A stretch of DNA of 64,000 nt from an unicellular cyanobacterium SU3 (GCA_002172675.1 NETF01000020.1:28726-92725); one strand, 5' to 3'; positions 8,562-19,580 are shown, numbered from the stretch's first letter. The notes: generated from the sequence alone by a model not told the origin. Numbers and translations: made by a program.

Positions 8562-8579
8562 CCCCCTCAATTGAGGGGG
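8562..8579. repeat. Perfect 18-bp palindrome
   Basis: CCCCCTCAATTGAGGGGG is a fully self-complementary 18-mer, GC-rich at its ends in an AT-rich setting. It marks the start of the degraded IS region and could be the edge of a miniature element. It is not followed by a T-run on either strand, so a terminator is unlikely. Confidence 0.5.
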
Positions 8580-8736
8580 TGACAAGAATTAGCAAAACTA
8601 AATCCAATCAAGGTTCCAGAATTTGAGTTGACTAAAAAATCAACTTTTTTAATAAGTGGTAATGATGATTAAGCAGTTTAGAATAACCCAAGTTAATATA
8701 ATGATGAGGAAAATTATCAAAATTATTTTTATTAGT

Positions 8737-8922
8737 TTATAATCCCTGCTTATATTCATTAATTTTATGCCAGTTTAATTTCATCAACTCTTCAGTTATA
8801 AATGAACAAAAATCCCAAGCTAAGACCCAACTCTGCCCATAGAGTCCTACCCAGAAGTCGCTATGTCTTCTAACGTATCTTTTTGGTTCAGTTAGCCTAG
8901 AAATGTATTTTTGATATCCTTT
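8737..8922 (-). pseudogene. Unrecognised C-terminal coding fragment
   Basis: A minus-strand open frame of about 60 codons with convincing amino-acid composition (segments RLTEPKRYVRRHSDFWVGL, YGQSWVLAWDFCSFITEEL) ends in TAA at 8737-8739. It has no start codon with a ribosome-binding site and runs directly into the IS701-type remnant at 8927, so it looks like the tail of a gene cut by the insertion. I do not recognise the family. Confidence 0.35.
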
Positions 8923-8926
8923 ATTT

Positions 8927-9549
8927 TTGATTGACTTGCCTCTTAAAGCTGAAGATATCTATAAAACCAAACCCCAACTAGCCATAGAAATAATTGAAGA
9001 ATTACAAAAATGGAATTTTAATATAAAGCTAGTATTGGCAGATAGCTTGTATGGAGAAAGTGGAGATGTGATTACAGTTTTAGATAAATTGAATTTGGAG
9101 TATATTGTAGCAATCCGATCTAATCATAAGGTTTGGATGTTCGGAAATGAGAGAAAAAGATATAATCAATGGAAAGGCTATCAACAAAAATTATCCCATC
9201 GTCAAAGTGAAACTAGATATATTAGAGAAATTAGTTTTGGGAAAAGAAAACATATTCGTTTTTATCAAATAAGTAAGAAAGAAGAGAAAATAAATCAGTA
9301 TCTTCAAACCCTTTTTCTAATCATCCTTGGTGGGATTTTTGCAAGAGTTGGAAGAGTTCGTTAAATAACTTACGTTTAATTATTCAACCATTCATCTTTT
9401 TCTGTCTCATTCAACCTTGGTTATCTGTCTTTCCCAGTCAACATATCGAACTGGGTTTTTCTCAATTAATCAATATTATGAATCGCTTTCGTGGCTCTCC
9501 TTTTTCTCAAAGTTTGTTTATAGAATATCCATTCCCTGTTACTTGCTAA
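8927..9549 (+). pseudogene. IS701-family transposase remnant
   Basis: The frame from 8927 encodes DIYKTKPQLAIEIIEEL and LVLADSLYGESGDVITVL...YIVAIRSNH, the central DDE region of IS701-family transposases common in cyanobacteria (the Asp of LADSLYG is catalytic). The N-terminal third with the first Asp is missing. After SKKEEKINQ a stretch expected to contain the final catalytic Glu is deleted, and around 9315-9325 the frame shifts: the C-terminal sequence (PWWDFCKSWKSSLNNLRLIIQPF, split here by the shift) continues in another frame to the TAA at 9547-9549. The element is therefore dead. No terminal inverted repeats could be identified. Confidence 0.8.
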
Positions 9550-9586
9550 TTCGACATTTTACTCCATAGTCATAAAAGAGAGATTA

Positions 9587-9650
9587 GATTGCTTCGGGGT
9601 GTTATTAATGACAATCAAACTTACTGTTTAGCCTACCCCTCGCAATGACA
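9587..9650. repeat. Dispersed palindromic repeat, copy 1 (GATTGCTTCGGG...CCCTCGCAATGAC)
   Basis: A 64-base unit with complementary-like ends GATTGCTTCGGGG and CCCCTCGCAATGAC. The same ends with a similar spacer recur at 30849-30910. Such GTCATTGCGAG...GAAGCAATC units are known as dispersed intergenic repeats in many bacteria. It has no coding capacity. Confidence 0.6.
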
Positions 9651-9694
9651 ATGTAAGGTGTAGTAATGTATTTGTACTGCTATAACAAACAAAA

Positions 9695-9718
9695 AGAGAC
9701 GCTATAACTAGCGTCTCT
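9695..9718 (-). terminator. Rho-independent terminator of groEL
   Basis: AGAGACGCTA-TAAC-TAGCGTCTCT is a perfect 10-bp stem with a 4-base loop, followed on the minus strand by TTTTTGTTTG. It lies about 48 bases past the groEL stop. Confidence 0.9.
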
Positions 9719-9765
9719 TGCAAAGTGTCATGGTGAATAGACAGATGAACGAAGGATAAAAGCTT

Positions 9766-11529
<1,764 letters not shown>

Positions 11530-11539
11530 TTATGTTAAT

Positions 11540-11566
11540 TTAGCACTCTTGTGGTGTGAGTGCTAA
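11540..11566 (-). promoter_or_regulatory. CIRCE operator (HrcA site)
   Basis: TTAGCACTC (11540-11548), nine bases, then GAGTGCTAA (11558-11566): an exact match to the CIRCE consensus. It lies 89-115 bases upstream of the groEL ATG, where HrcA binding would block transcription in unstressed cells. Confidence 0.97.
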
Positions 11567-11658
11567 GGCTTCTAGTCAAAGAATCGAAAAGTTTTTCTTA
11601 AGGAAAGGGGATGAGGTGTGGATGTTTAGGTAGTCAAGGTGAGGATATCTAGAAAATA

Positions 11659-11682
11659 GGGTGTCGGGTGTCGGGTGTGGGG
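11659..11682 (+). repeat. Short tandem heptanucleotide repeat (GGGTGTC)
   Basis: Three near-identical heptamers GGGTGTC GGGTGTC GGGTGTG in the groEL upstream region. A related GGGGTGT/AGGGTGT array occurs at 25449-25473. This is the STRR type of intergenic repeat known in cyanobacteria. Confidence 0.7.
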
Positions 11683-11791
11683 AATAGGCAATATAGTTTC
11701 ATTGCGACTTCTGCCTCCTGCCTTGATTGACTGGGAAATGATAAGATAACTTAATGTAACTTAATACTCTAAGATTAATATTTTTACCATT

Positions 11792-12325
11792 GTGAATACG
11801 CCTATTTTAATTTCTACCTTCTTTCTTACTCTCCTTTTAATGGTTGGTTTATTTTTCTTTATTCGCGCCTCAGTTAAGGATCGCACAGAAGAGGTTAAAC
11901 TGATCTCGGAAACTCCTAAAACTTCCTTATTAGAACAACTTAAAGCTTATTTTACTGAACGAGCTTACAACGTAACTAATTCTAATGCCAGTCAAGATAC
12001 TATCACCTTTGAAGGGTTAGTTCGTCCTAGTCTATTTTTAGCCATTTTCTTAACATTTCTCGCCGCATTAGGGCTGCTTTGTTTAGTGTTAGTTCTTTCT
12101 TTTGTTTATCCCCCTTTGACCCCCTTATTTTTCGTTTTAGAACTTTTGTCCCCCGTAGCTGGTATTTTTTATTGGAAAAAAGCTCGCAGAATAGAAAGGG
12201 TATTTTTATCCCTCGAAAGTCTTACTGAACAAGGGTCACAGCAAGGTAGTTTATTAACCTTAACCGCTCATCGCGATGAAGTCATCCAATTAAAACAAAA
12301 TTTTCCGCTAAAATCAGCCAATTGA
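11792..12325 (+). CDS. Cofactor assembly of complex C subunit B (CCB2/CCB4-like)
   Basis: 177 residues with a hydrophobic N-terminal helix (about 3-25), a soluble stretch, and two further helices (about 83-140) before a short cytoplasmic tail. The start MNTPILISTFFLTLLLMVGLF and the ASVKDRTEEV region match cyanobacterial proteins of the CCB2/CCB4 (DUF2930) family. In plants and algae these proteins attach haem ci covalently to cytochrome b6 of the b6f complex. The start codon is GTG at 11792. The gene stands alone on the plus strand and shares a terminator-like hairpin with the convergent DUF3155 gene. Confidence 0.75.
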   Translation: MNTPILISTFFLTLLLMVGLFFFIRASVKDRTEEVKLISETPKTSLLEQLKAYFTERAYNVTNSNASQDTITFEGLVRPSLFLAIFLTFLAALGLLCLVLVLSFVYPPLTPLFFVLELLSPVAGIFYWKKARRIERVFLSLESLTEQGSQQGSLLTLTAHRDEVIQLKQNFPLKSAN

Positions 12326-12347
12326 TATATAATAATCAAGCGAATAA

Positions 12348-12377
12348 AAATCCCCCGAGATAGCAGTGGGGGGATTT
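12348..12377. terminator. Bidirectional terminator hairpin
   Basis: AAATCCCCC (12348-12356) pairs with GGGGGATTT (12369-12377), loop of 12. On the minus strand the stem is followed by TTTTTATT, serving the DUF3155 gene; on the plus strand a looser T-rich stretch follows, serving the CCB-like gene. Confidence 0.8.
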
Positions 12378-12403
12378 GAGTTGTTTTCTTGGTTCAGTCG
12401 TCG

Positions 12404-12727
12404 TTAACCAGTAACAGCAGGAGTCTTTGTTTGCGCTTTTGGCACCTGTGGCTGGTATTCTTTAAGACTAGGGAAGAGAAAATGGTTTTCTTCGACGTAC
12501 TGCGCGCCGAATAAACCTTTCTCCGCCCAAAAATATCTATCTGTGGTGTGTTCGTTTCGTCTTACAATTAGTAAGGCCGGCGGTTGTATCCCAATATCAT
12601 GGATATATTTCCTAGCGGCAGTAACTGGTTTATCTTCGCCGCTTTCGATATTATACTGGGGTACAAGCTCGAGAATTTTCCGGCCTTCCTGGCGACGACG
12701 ACTTTTACGTTTGCGCTTTCTTGCCAA
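12404..12727 (-). CDS. DUF3155 family protein
   Basis: 107 residues with a very basic N-terminus (RKRKRKSRRRQEGRK), then a conserved core with VPQYNIESGEDKPVTAAR, PALLIVRRNEHTTDRYFW and EKGLFGAQYVEENHFLF, and a Pro/Lys/Thr tail. The core matches the cyanobacterial DUF3155 family, of unknown function; the basic start could bind nucleic acid. The start codon is TTG at 12725-12727, chosen because AGGAGG (complement 12734-12739) sits at the right distance and no ATG is available. It is divergent from hik2. Confidence 0.8.
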   Translation of the reverse strand: MARKRKRKSRRRQEGRKILELVPQYNIESGEDKPVTAARKYIHDIGIQPPALLIVRRNEHTTDRYFWAEKGLFGAQYVEENHFLFPSLKEYQPQVPKAQTKTPAVTG

Positions 12728-12910
12728 CCCGTTTACCTCCTGTTTTGACTACACACTGTAGTCATAGTTACAAAATCCGAGGTCATTATATCTTTTTAAT
12801 TTTTAAAAATCAAGTATTGCTTACATAATTGTTTAATTTTAAGAATCCTCCCTAGGTTAGACTATTCTTTCGATTGAGCGATTTATACTAACTTCATCCT
12901 CTGGTTTGAT

Positions 12911-12938
12911 GTTACAAAAGTTTATTTTTTGTTACAAA
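12911..12938 (+). promoter_or_regulatory. Direct GTTACAAA repeats upstream of hik2 (HLR1-like)
   Basis: GTTACAAA occurs at 12911 and again at 12931, exactly 20 bases apart, with a degenerate TTTATTTT in phase between them at 12921. This 10-base periodicity is the layout of HLR1 boxes bound by the response regulator RpaB. It lies 29-56 bases upstream of the hik2 start. The assignment to RpaB is inference from the motif. Confidence 0.4.
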
Positions 12939-12966
12939 ACTTAAATAAGATATTCTTTGTTGCGTT

Positions 12967-14259
12967 ATGTTTTCTGCTAATGCCAGCCTACCCCATCCTA
13001 GTCAAGATTTTATCGCTTTGTGTCAATCGCAGGTAATGCTGTTAACGAAAACGTTACAAGCAGACTGGAGTGGAGTCTATTTAACCTCAGAAGAAGAAGG
13101 TCAACCCGTTAACTTAATTCCTGTGGTAATCTATCCTCTACAAGAAACACCACACAGAGCATCAGACAATCAAATTCAGTTGAGGGAGGGAAAAGAAGAG
13201 GTAACTTTAGCCAACCTGTCCAAGTCTTTGCCGAGTGATCTCAGTCGCTCTTTAATTATCCCAGAAACCGACGGTTTTGATTCAAAAGATTATCAAATTG
13301 TATTACCTTTAGTTTATCAAGAAGTGGTGTTAGGGGTATTAGTAACACGAAGAGACACTTATCCCTGGAAACCAGAAGAATTTAATCAAGTTGAACAAAT
13401 AGCAGATACGTTAGCCATTGCTCGTTTATTGGATCAACGTCAAGAGTGGTATGAAGAACAACTCAAACAACAACAACTAGAACAACAAAAAGAACGCGAT
13501 CGCCTTGATGATTTGTTTCATCAGTTACGCAATCCTTTGACAGCATTAAAGGTCTTTGGCAAGTTATTACTAAAACGCTTAGGAAAAGACGAGCAAAATC
13601 TTTCAATCATAAATAATATAGTACGAGAAGGGGAGCATTTGCAAGAACTAATTAAAGAGTTTGAAAGTCATCAAAAAACGATAGTTAATGATCCTCAAAC
13701 CATTACATTAAATACGGATTCTGTGGCTATTCCTGAGCAAAGTTCTCTTCATTTACCTCCATCACAATCTTTAAAATTAACCTCAGTTTATGTTCGAGAT
13801 ATATTAGAAACCGTTGTCATGTCAGCAGAGTCCATTGCAGAGAATAAAGGGATTAATTTAAACGTTGAAACATCTGATTATTTAGATCCTGTGTTAGGGA
13901 ATTACTCGGCATTAAGGGAAGTTTTTAGTAATTTAATTGATAATAGTATTAAATATACTCCTGTATCCGGTGAGGTAAAAATTCAATTAGGGCTATCAAA
14001 AATTATTAATCATAAAAAATACCAAGGTCTTTTAATCGAAGATACTGGTTATGGGATTCCCCCTGAAGATCAGGCACATATTTTTGAGCGACATTATCGA
14101 GGCATTCAAGAAAATAGTGATATTTCAGGAAGTGGGTTAGGATTAGCTATTGTCAAAGAATTAGTAATACAAATGGGAGGATTAATTGAGTTATATAGTC
14201 CGATTAATTTAGAAAATAATACAGGAACTAGGATAATTGTTTGGCTAGTTATTAATTAA
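12967..14259 (+). CDS. hik2: GAF-domain sensor histidine kinase Hik2 (chloroplast sensor kinase orthologue)
   Basis: 430 residues, no membrane helix. Residues about 10-155 form a GAF domain; a Gln/Glu-rich coiled coil (about 157-180) leads to the H-box LFHQLRNPLTALKVFGKLL with the phospho-acceptor His at residue 185. The ATPase domain follows with N-box (FSNLIDNSIKYTP), G1 (EDTGYGIPPED) and G2 (SGSGLGLAIVKELV). The architecture, the H-box wording and His185 agree with Hik2, the cyanobacterial counterpart of plastid CSK, which links redox and salt signals to regulators such as Rre1 and RppA. No response regulator gene is adjacent, as is usual for Hik2. Confidence 0.8.
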   Translation: MFSANASLPHPSQDFIALCQSQVMLLTKTLQADWSGVYLTSEEEGQPVNLIPVVIYPLQETPHRASDNQIQLREGKEEVTLANLSKSLPSDLSRSLIIPETDGFDSKDYQIVLPLVYQEVVLGVLVTRRDTYPWKPEEFNQVEQIADTLAIARLLDQRQEWYEEQLKQQQLEQQKERDRLDDLFHQLRNPLTALKVFGKLLLKRLGKDEQNLSIINNIVREGEHLQELIKEFESHQKTIVNDPQTITLNTDSVAIPEQSSLHLPPSQSLKLTSVYVRDILETVVMSAESIAENKGINLNVETSDYLDPVLGNYSALREVFSNLIDNSIKYTPVSGEVKIQLGLSKIINHKKYQGLLIEDTGYGIPPEDQAHIFERHYRGIQENSDISGSGLGLAIVKELVIQMGGLIELYSPINLENNTGTRIIVWLVIN

Positions 14260-14450
14260 TATTAATACCTTTTAAATTTACCAGTACAAATTTATCAAAA
14301 TATTGGTTGAACTTGAATTCTCAGTTTCCATAAATCTGATAATTAAATTTTTATATTTTCAAGTCATTTTTAAAAATGCTCTTGACAATTTTTTTTCCAA
14401 AGTTTATGATTTGGCTTGCAACTTTCCGTATATTTAACCAAGGGAAAATA

Positions 14451-15410
14451 ATGAAGCAACTTAAATTTCTTCTCTCGTTTAGTATTGGCTCTTTAGTAAT
14501 TGTTGGTGTTAATCAAAACGCCGAAGCATCTACTATCAGAACACTCTGGTGGGATTCAACTCCTAGCTATGGAGGTCAAGCTCTTGATGCCTTTCGCCAA
14601 GAAATGTCGGACTTTTTAGACACATTTGATGATGGCAGTATTTTTGACGCAACATACATCAGCAGTGAAACACCAGGTACTCTTAGTACACATTTACTTT
14701 CTAATAGTTATGATGTTATTGTTTTCGATGCAACAAGTCAGACCACTAAATTTAATAGTGCGGATTTGGCTGCAATTCAAACCCATTACACTAATGGAAA
14801 TAGCAATTTAATGCTTGATGGGACTTTGTATATTCGTAGTATTAATTTGAATGCTACAACCGATTTCCCTGGTATCAACGAAGCAACCGGTGGGTTACTC
14901 GCTAACCAAGTTCATCAACTTGGAATCAGAGGTGGCGGTATTATGATCGGTACAGATCATGATTGCTGTCAAGTGGATGCCAATCAAGTTTTACAGGCAA
15001 TTTTACCTGATGCTGCTTTTACTGGTTTGACAATTCCTTCGACTGATGGTGAATTTTTTGGAACAGATTTACTTAATAGCGTTACACCTGTTGCACCTCT
15101 CGATATATTCAACCATTGGAATAGTGTTCCTTCTCAAGCAATAGCACCCACAGGAATTTACACCGATTTTCTGGGGAATGATATTACCCTTTATACTCAA
15201 GTCCAAGCAGCTGATGCTCCAGGAGGTGGTACAAAATTTCCCTATATTTCTACAAGTTGGACACCAGGGGATCAAGTTATTGACATTGACGATCCAGAAC
15301 CTCCTGAACCAGACCCTGAGCAAGTTCCCGAACCTTATTCCGTAATCGGATTGTTGGCTTTTGGTGGTATTAACTTCTTATTCAGAAAAGGGAAAAAGCA
15401 AAATATTTAA
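14451..15410 (+). CDS. Secreted PEP-CTERM protein
   Basis: 319 residues with a signal peptide (MKQLKFLLSFSIGSLVIVGV...AEA, cleavage near residue 27). The body is a single extracellular domain with DVIVFDATSQTT and GGGIMIGTDHDCCQVDANQ, resembling a Rossmann-like or ThuA/GATase-like fold, but I cannot name it. The C-terminus is a PEP-CTERM sorting signal: an acidic Pro-rich linker (PEPPEPDPEQ), VPEP, one hydrophobic helix (SVIGLLAFGGINFLF) and a basic end (RKGKKQNI). Exosortase would remove this tail at the membrane and release or anchor the protein at the surface. I chose the ATG at 14451 because it begins the signal peptide. A strong terminator follows. Confidence 0.8.
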   Translation: MKQLKFLLSFSIGSLVIVGVNQNAEASTIRTLWWDSTPSYGGQALDAFRQEMSDFLDTFDDGSIFDATYISSETPGTLSTHLLSNSYDVIVFDATSQTTKFNSADLAAIQTHYTNGNSNLMLDGTLYIRSINLNATTDFPGINEATGGLLANQVHQLGIRGGGIMIGTDHDCCQVDANQVLQAILPDAAFTGLTIPSTDGEFFGTDLLNSVTPVAPLDIFNHWNSVPSQAIAPTGIYTDFLGNDITLYTQVQAADAPGGGTKFPYISTSWTPGDQVIDIDDPEPPEPDPEQVPEPYSVIGLLAFGGINFLFRKGKKQNI

Positions 15411-15480
15411 CCTTAAAACTTACCTAGTATTTAAAAAAAACACTGTTGTTCTCTAATTTAAATGTATAATTTTTTATTTT

Positions 15481-15514
15481 ACAAAACATTCTGCTAACCA
15501 GCAGAATGTTTTGT
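15481..15514 (+). terminator. Terminator hairpin after the PEP-CTERM gene
   Basis: A perfect 15-bp stem (ACAAAACATTCTGCT at 15481-15495 with its complement at 15500-15514) and a 4-base loop AACC. It follows a T-rich stretch and precedes queF. Confidence 0.85.
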
Positions 15515-15645
15515 TTAAAGAACTAATCAAAAGGATAATTGATTATGACGGGATTATAATATTTTTATCTAATTTTCCCCCAAGGATTTTTTACTGTTTA
15601 GATAACTGTTATATTAAATATAATAAATTGATTTAAGTTATTGCT

Positions 15646-16050
15646 ATGACTCAAACTGCTGATAGTTCAGCCATGAAATATGGAGAACGGGAAATCGAAG
15701 AAGGAAAATTAATTACTTTCCCGAATCCTCGGATTGGTCGCTATTACACCATCGATATCACGTTACCAGAGTTTACTTGTAAATGTCCGTTTTCTGGTTA
15801 TCCTGACTTTGCAACCTTACATTTGACCTATGTTCCTAACGAAAAAGTTGTTGAATTAAAAGCGATCAAATTGTACATTAATCGTTACCGCGATCGCTAC
15901 ATTTCTCATGAAGAATCAGTTAACCAAATTTTAGATGATTTTGTAGCAGCTTGTGACCCATTAGAAGCAACCTTAAAAGGTGATTTTCATCCTAGAGGGA
16001 ATGTTCATACTGTTGTGGAAGTAAATCATAAAAAAGAGAATTTAAGCTAA
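15646..16050 (+). CDS. queF: NADPH-dependent 7-cyano-7-deazaguanine reductase (QueF)
   Basis: 134 residues, the short unimodular QueF type. EFTCKCPFSGYPDFA holds the catalytic Cys (Cys47) and Asp54, and VVELKAIKLYINRYRD is the QueF substrate-binding motif with Glu70. The enzyme reduces preQ0 to preQ1 in the queuosine tRNA-modification pathway. The gene appears to stand alone; heptameric GAGGCAA repeats follow its stop. Confidence 0.95.
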   Translation: MTQTADSSAMKYGEREIEEGKLITFPNPRIGRYYTIDITLPEFTCKCPFSGYPDFATLHLTYVPNEKVVELKAIKLYINRYRDRYISHEESVNQILDDFVAACDPLEATLKGDFHPRGNVHTVVEVNHKKENLS

Positions 16051-16067
16051 GAGGCAAGAGGCAAGAG
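16051..16067 (+). repeat. Short tandem heptamer repeat (GAGGCAA)
   Basis: GAGGCAA GAGGCAA GAG immediately after the queF stop; the complement of the TTGCCTN heptamers seen at 25694 and 33983. Confidence 0.55.
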
Positions 16068-16223
16068 TCGGTTTTTTAAAGAAGCAGATTGCCTTATAAG
16101 GCTTGCCCCTGACGCAAAAGCCTCGATAACTTAAAGTGCCTCCTGTTCATCTTGTCGCCTCAACGTGATATTATTACCACTGGTTTGCTATGAAACCTTT
16201 TATAGCATTTTTTTTGTGACTGT

Positions 16224-16643
16224 ATGCCATTGACTGAAACGACATTCCAAACTGCCGAAACACCATCAGCGAAAACTGATTCCATGAAAGACTATTATCG
16301 ACTGCAACGTAACCTGTTGCTGTTAAGTTTAGTCTTAACTGGAATTATTTTTGTGTCTGTGTGGATATTCTACTCTCTGAATTTAGCCCTTAACTACCTG
16401 TTAGGTGCTTGTGTTGGCATTGTTTATTTAAAATTGCTCGCAGGAGAAGTAGAGAAACTTGGCACATCAAAACAAAAAGTTGGTACCAAAGGGTTAGCCA
16501 TCTTTGCTGCCATGATTATTGTAGCCAGTCAATGGCAACAACTGAACATTCTCCCAGTCTTTCTGGGATTTTTGACTTATAAAGTCGCCATAATCGCCTA
16601 CACCATTCAAAGTGTAATGGACTTAGAGTCCAAAAGCGATTAA
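16224..16643 (+). CDS. atp1: ATP synthase subunit I (Atp1)
   Basis: 139 residues, with a polar N-terminus and four hydrophobic segments ([67 protein letters not shown]). The pattern fits the AtpI/Atp1 family, an assembly factor that helps form the c-ring. It is the first gene of the ATP synthase operon, 37 bases ahead of the a-subunit gene, the standard cyanobacterial order. Confidence 0.88.
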   Translation: MPLTETTFQTAETPSAKTDSMKDYYRLQRNLLLLSLVLTGIIFVSVWIFYSLNLALNYLLGACVGIVYLKLLAGEVEKLGTSKQKVGTKGLAIFAAMIIVASQWQQLNILPVFLGFLTYKVAIIAYTIQSVMDLESKSD

Positions 16644-16680
16644 ACCTTATTTCGTAACCAGATTCGGTAAATTCTACCCA

Positions 16681-17436
16681 ATGACAATGTTAAATGGTTT
16701 ACGCATTTTAGATACTTTACCCCTTGCTGCCTTAGAAGTGGGTAAACACTGGTATTGGGAGATTGGCAACTTAAAATTACACGGACAGGTATTTTTAGCC
16801 TCCTGGGTAGTGATTGCCTTATTGATTATCGCTTCATTACTAGCAACCCGAAATATACAAAGGGTTCCTAGTGGAATGCAAAACTTCATGGAATACGTTC
16901 TAGAATTTTTGCGGGACTTAGCGAGAACTCAGTTAGGAGAAAAACACTATCGTCCTTGGTTGCCCTTTATCGGGACCCTATTTTTATTCATTTTCGTCTC
17001 CAACTGGTCAGGTTCATTAATCCCTTGGAGACTGATAGAAATTCCCGAAGGAGAATTAGCTGCCCCCACCAACGACATTAATACCACCGTAGCCTTAGCC
17101 CTATTAACCTCTTTAGCGTACTTTTACGCCGGTTTGAGTAAAAAAGGATTAGGGTACTTTGCCAATTATGTCCAGCCCATTCCCGTTCTCCTACCCATCA
17201 AAATTTTAGAAGATTTTACCAAGCCCCTCTCCCTAAGTTTCCGTCTTTTCGGAAACATTTTGGCCGATGAATTGGTAGTAGCGGTGCTTGTATTTTTAGT
17301 CCCCTTATTTGTGCCATTACCCCTGATGGCCTTAGGATTATTTACCAGTGCCATCCAAGCCTTAGTATTTGCCACCTTAGCAGGGGCTTATATTCATGAG
17401 GCCATCGAGTCCGAAGAAGAAGAAGAACACGCTTAA
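16681..17436 (+). CDS. atpB: F0F1 ATP synthase subunit a
   Basis: 251 residues with five to six membrane helices. The conserved proton-channel region is visible: [20 protein letters not shown] with the essential Arg, followed by [24 protein letters not shown]. An acidic tail (ESEEEEEHA) closes the protein. Called atpI in plastid nomenclature. It forms the stator half-channels against the c-ring in the thylakoid membrane. A 254-base non-coding stretch separates it from the c-subunit gene. Confidence 0.96.
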   Translation: MTMLNGLRILDTLPLAALEVGKHWYWEIGNLKLHGQVFLASWVVIALLIIASLLATRNIQRVPSGMQNFMEYVLEFLRDLARTQLGEKHYRPWLPFIGTLFLFIFVSNWSGSLIPWRLIEIPEGELAAPTNDINTTVALALLTSLAYFYAGLSKKGLGYFANYVQPIPVLLPIKILEDFTKPLSLSFRLFGNILADELVVAVLVFLVPLFVPLPLMALGLFTSAIQALVFATLAGAYIHEAIESEEEEEHA

Positions 17437-17936
<500 letters not shown>

Positions 17937-17952
17937 AACCTAATCCAATGGT

Positions 17953-17976
17953 AGAGACAGCACTATTGCTGTCTCT
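17953..17976 (+). terminator. Intra-operon hairpin after subunit c gene
   Basis: AGAGACAGCA-CTAT-TGCTGTCTCT is a perfect 10-bp stem with a 4-base loop, 17 bases past the stop. It is followed by GCATC then an A-run, not by Ts, so it is more likely an mRNA-stabilising or partial-termination structure than a full terminator. Confidence 0.65.
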
Positions 17977-18021
17977 GCATCAAAAAAGCGTTAAAAAAAA
18001 CAAGACGTAGATGGGTGAACC

Positions 18022-18453
18022 ATGTTTGATTTTGATGCAACTTTGCCCTTAATGGCATTGCAATTTGTATTGTTGGCGATTATTCTTAACGCCATTTTTT
18101 ATAAGCCCTTGAATAAGGCATTAGACGAAAGAGCCGACTACATCCGTCAAAAAGAAACCGGTGGACAAAAAGAGTTAGCCGAAGCTAAAGAACTCGCTGC
18201 CAAGTACCAACAACAACTGGCAGACGCTCGTAAGCAATCTCAAGACATTGTAGCCCAGGCTCAAGCAGAAGCGAAGCAACTGGCAACAGAAGCCGTCGCC
18301 GAAGCCCAAAAAGAAGCCATAGCCAAAAAAGAGGCCGCTGCCCAAGAAATTGAGCAGGAACGCCAAGAGGCTCTAAAAACCCTAGAACAACAGGTTGATG
18401 CCTTAAGTCGTCAAATTCTAGAAAAACTTTTAGGGCCAGAATTAGTCAAATAA
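18022..18453 (+). CDS. atpF': F0F1 ATP synthase subunit b'
   Basis: 143 residues: a hydrophobic N-terminal helix ([20 protein letters not shown]) followed by a long, charged, Ala/Glu/Gln/Lys-rich coiled coil. The [15 protein letters not shown] start is typical of b', the second form of the peripheral stalk subunit found in photosynthetic organisms (called atpG in plastid-style naming). It pairs with subunit b encoded just downstream. Confidence 0.95.
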   Translation: MFDFDATLPLMALQFVLLAIILNAIFYKPLNKALDERADYIRQKETGGQKELAEAKELAAKYQQQLADARKQSQDIVAQAQAEAKQLATEAVAEAQKEAIAKKEAAAQEIEQERQEALKTLEQQVDALSRQILEKLLGPELVK

Positions 18454-18483
18454 CGATACTGTCCGTTGACTTCAATAACCGGT

Positions 18484-19020
18484 ATGATCGATCCTTTTTT
18501 ATTATTAGCCACTGAAAGTCACGCCGAAGGGGAAGCTCTCATCGGTTTCCACTTCGACTTCTTAGAAAGTAACATCCTCAATTTAGCCATTTTGATCGGG
18601 GTTTTGGTGTTTTATGGTCGTAAAGTTGTGGGAAATATCCTCAGCGAACGACGCAATCAAATTGCCGAAGCCATTCAAGAGGCTGAAGGAAAACAACGTA
18701 AAGCAGCCGAAGCATTAGCTAAAGAAAAAGAAAACTTAGCTCAAGCTCAAAAAGAAGCCGAGCGCATTCGCCAAGCTGCCACCGAAAGAGCTAAAAGCGT
18801 TAAAGCCGAAATTGAGGCACAAAGCGAACGAGATATCGCTCGTCTTAAAGAAACCGCTGCAGCCGATCTTTCCTCTGAGCAAGAACGAGTCATGGCGCAA
18901 TTGAAAAAGCAAATTGCAGAACAAGCCATTGCTCAAGCAGAAAATCAACTCAAAGCACAAGTTGATAACAATACCCAACAGCGACTTATTGATCGCAGTA
19001 TCACTAGGTTAGGAGGTTAA
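18484..19020 (+). CDS. atpF: F0F1 ATP synthase subunit b
   Basis: 178 residues from the ATG at 18484. Segment [22 protein letters not shown] is the single membrane helix (given here as family-typical wording), and a long coiled coil follows ([19 protein letters not shown] and on). An in-frame TTG at 18466 would add six residues; neither start has a clear ribosome-binding site, so the start is uncertain. The subunit dimerises with b' to form the stator. It ends two bases before the delta-subunit GTG. Confidence 0.93.
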   Translation: MIDPFLLLATESHAEGEALIGFHFDFLESNILNLAILIGVLVFYGRKVVGNILSERRNQIAEAIQEAEGKQRKAAEALAKEKENLAQAQKEAERIRQAATERAKSVKAEIEAQSERDIARLKETAAADLSSEQERVMAQLKKQIAEQAIAQAENQLKAQVDNNTQQRLIDRSITRLGG

Positions 19021-19022
19021 GG

Positions 19023-19580
19023 GTGAAAGGATCACTGTTTAGTTCAGAAATCGCTGAGCCTTACGCTCAAGCACTTATATCCCTCGCAGAATCCCACGAT
19101 ATTACTCGCCCTGTTGGGGAAGACTGCCGTAGCATTTTAGAAATTTTAGAAGACTCTGCGGAGTTACGGCAATTTATTAGCTCTCCTGTTATTAAGGATG
19201 AGGATAAACGAGCAGTTCTCAATCGTATTTTAGGAGATGATATTCATCACTATTTACGAAATTTCATCATGCTGTTGGTGGATAAACGCCGAATCGTTTA
19301 TTTAGAAGCCATTTGTGAACAATACTTGGCTTTACTAAGAAAATTAACCAATACCGTTCTTGCTGAAGTCACCGCTTCAACCGAGTTAAGCGATCGCCAA
19401 CGTCGTGACGTAATCGATAAAATTAAAGCTTTAACCGGAGCAGAATCGGTAGAACTAAAAACCGATAATGACCCCGAATTAATCGGCGGTGTCATTATTA
19501 AAGTTGGCTCCCAGGTATTTGACGCTAGTTTGCGCGGACAACTCCGTCGCATTGGTATCAGTCTTGCTGGAGCATCCTAA
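19023..19580 (+). CDS. atpH: F0F1 ATP synthase subunit delta
   Basis: 185 residues. Typical delta-subunit segments are [16 protein letters not shown] at the N-terminus, [16 protein letters not shown] in the middle and [30 protein letters not shown] at the C-terminus (shown only in part here: [13 protein letters not shown]). The start is GTG at 19023, placed by AGGAGG about seven bases upstream inside the end of the b gene. Delta links the F1 head to the b/b' stalk. Called atpD in plastid nomenclature. Confidence 0.95.
   Translation: MKGSLFSSEIAEPYAQALISLAESHDITRPVGEDCRSILEILEDSAELRQFISSPVIKDEDKRAVLNRILGDDIHHYLRNFIMLLVDKRRIVYLEAICEQYLALLRKLTNTVLAEVTASTELSDRQRRDVIDKIKALTGAESVELKTDNDPELIGGVIIKVGSQVFDASLRGQLRRIGISLAGAS

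Noticed and set aside
11659..11682. Heptamer array as a CRISPR array
   Set aside because: Units are seven bases in direct tandem without spacers; no cas genes occur in the window.
11570..11791. groES upstream of groEL
   Set aside because: No frame encoding a 10-kDa co-chaperonin is present on either strand.
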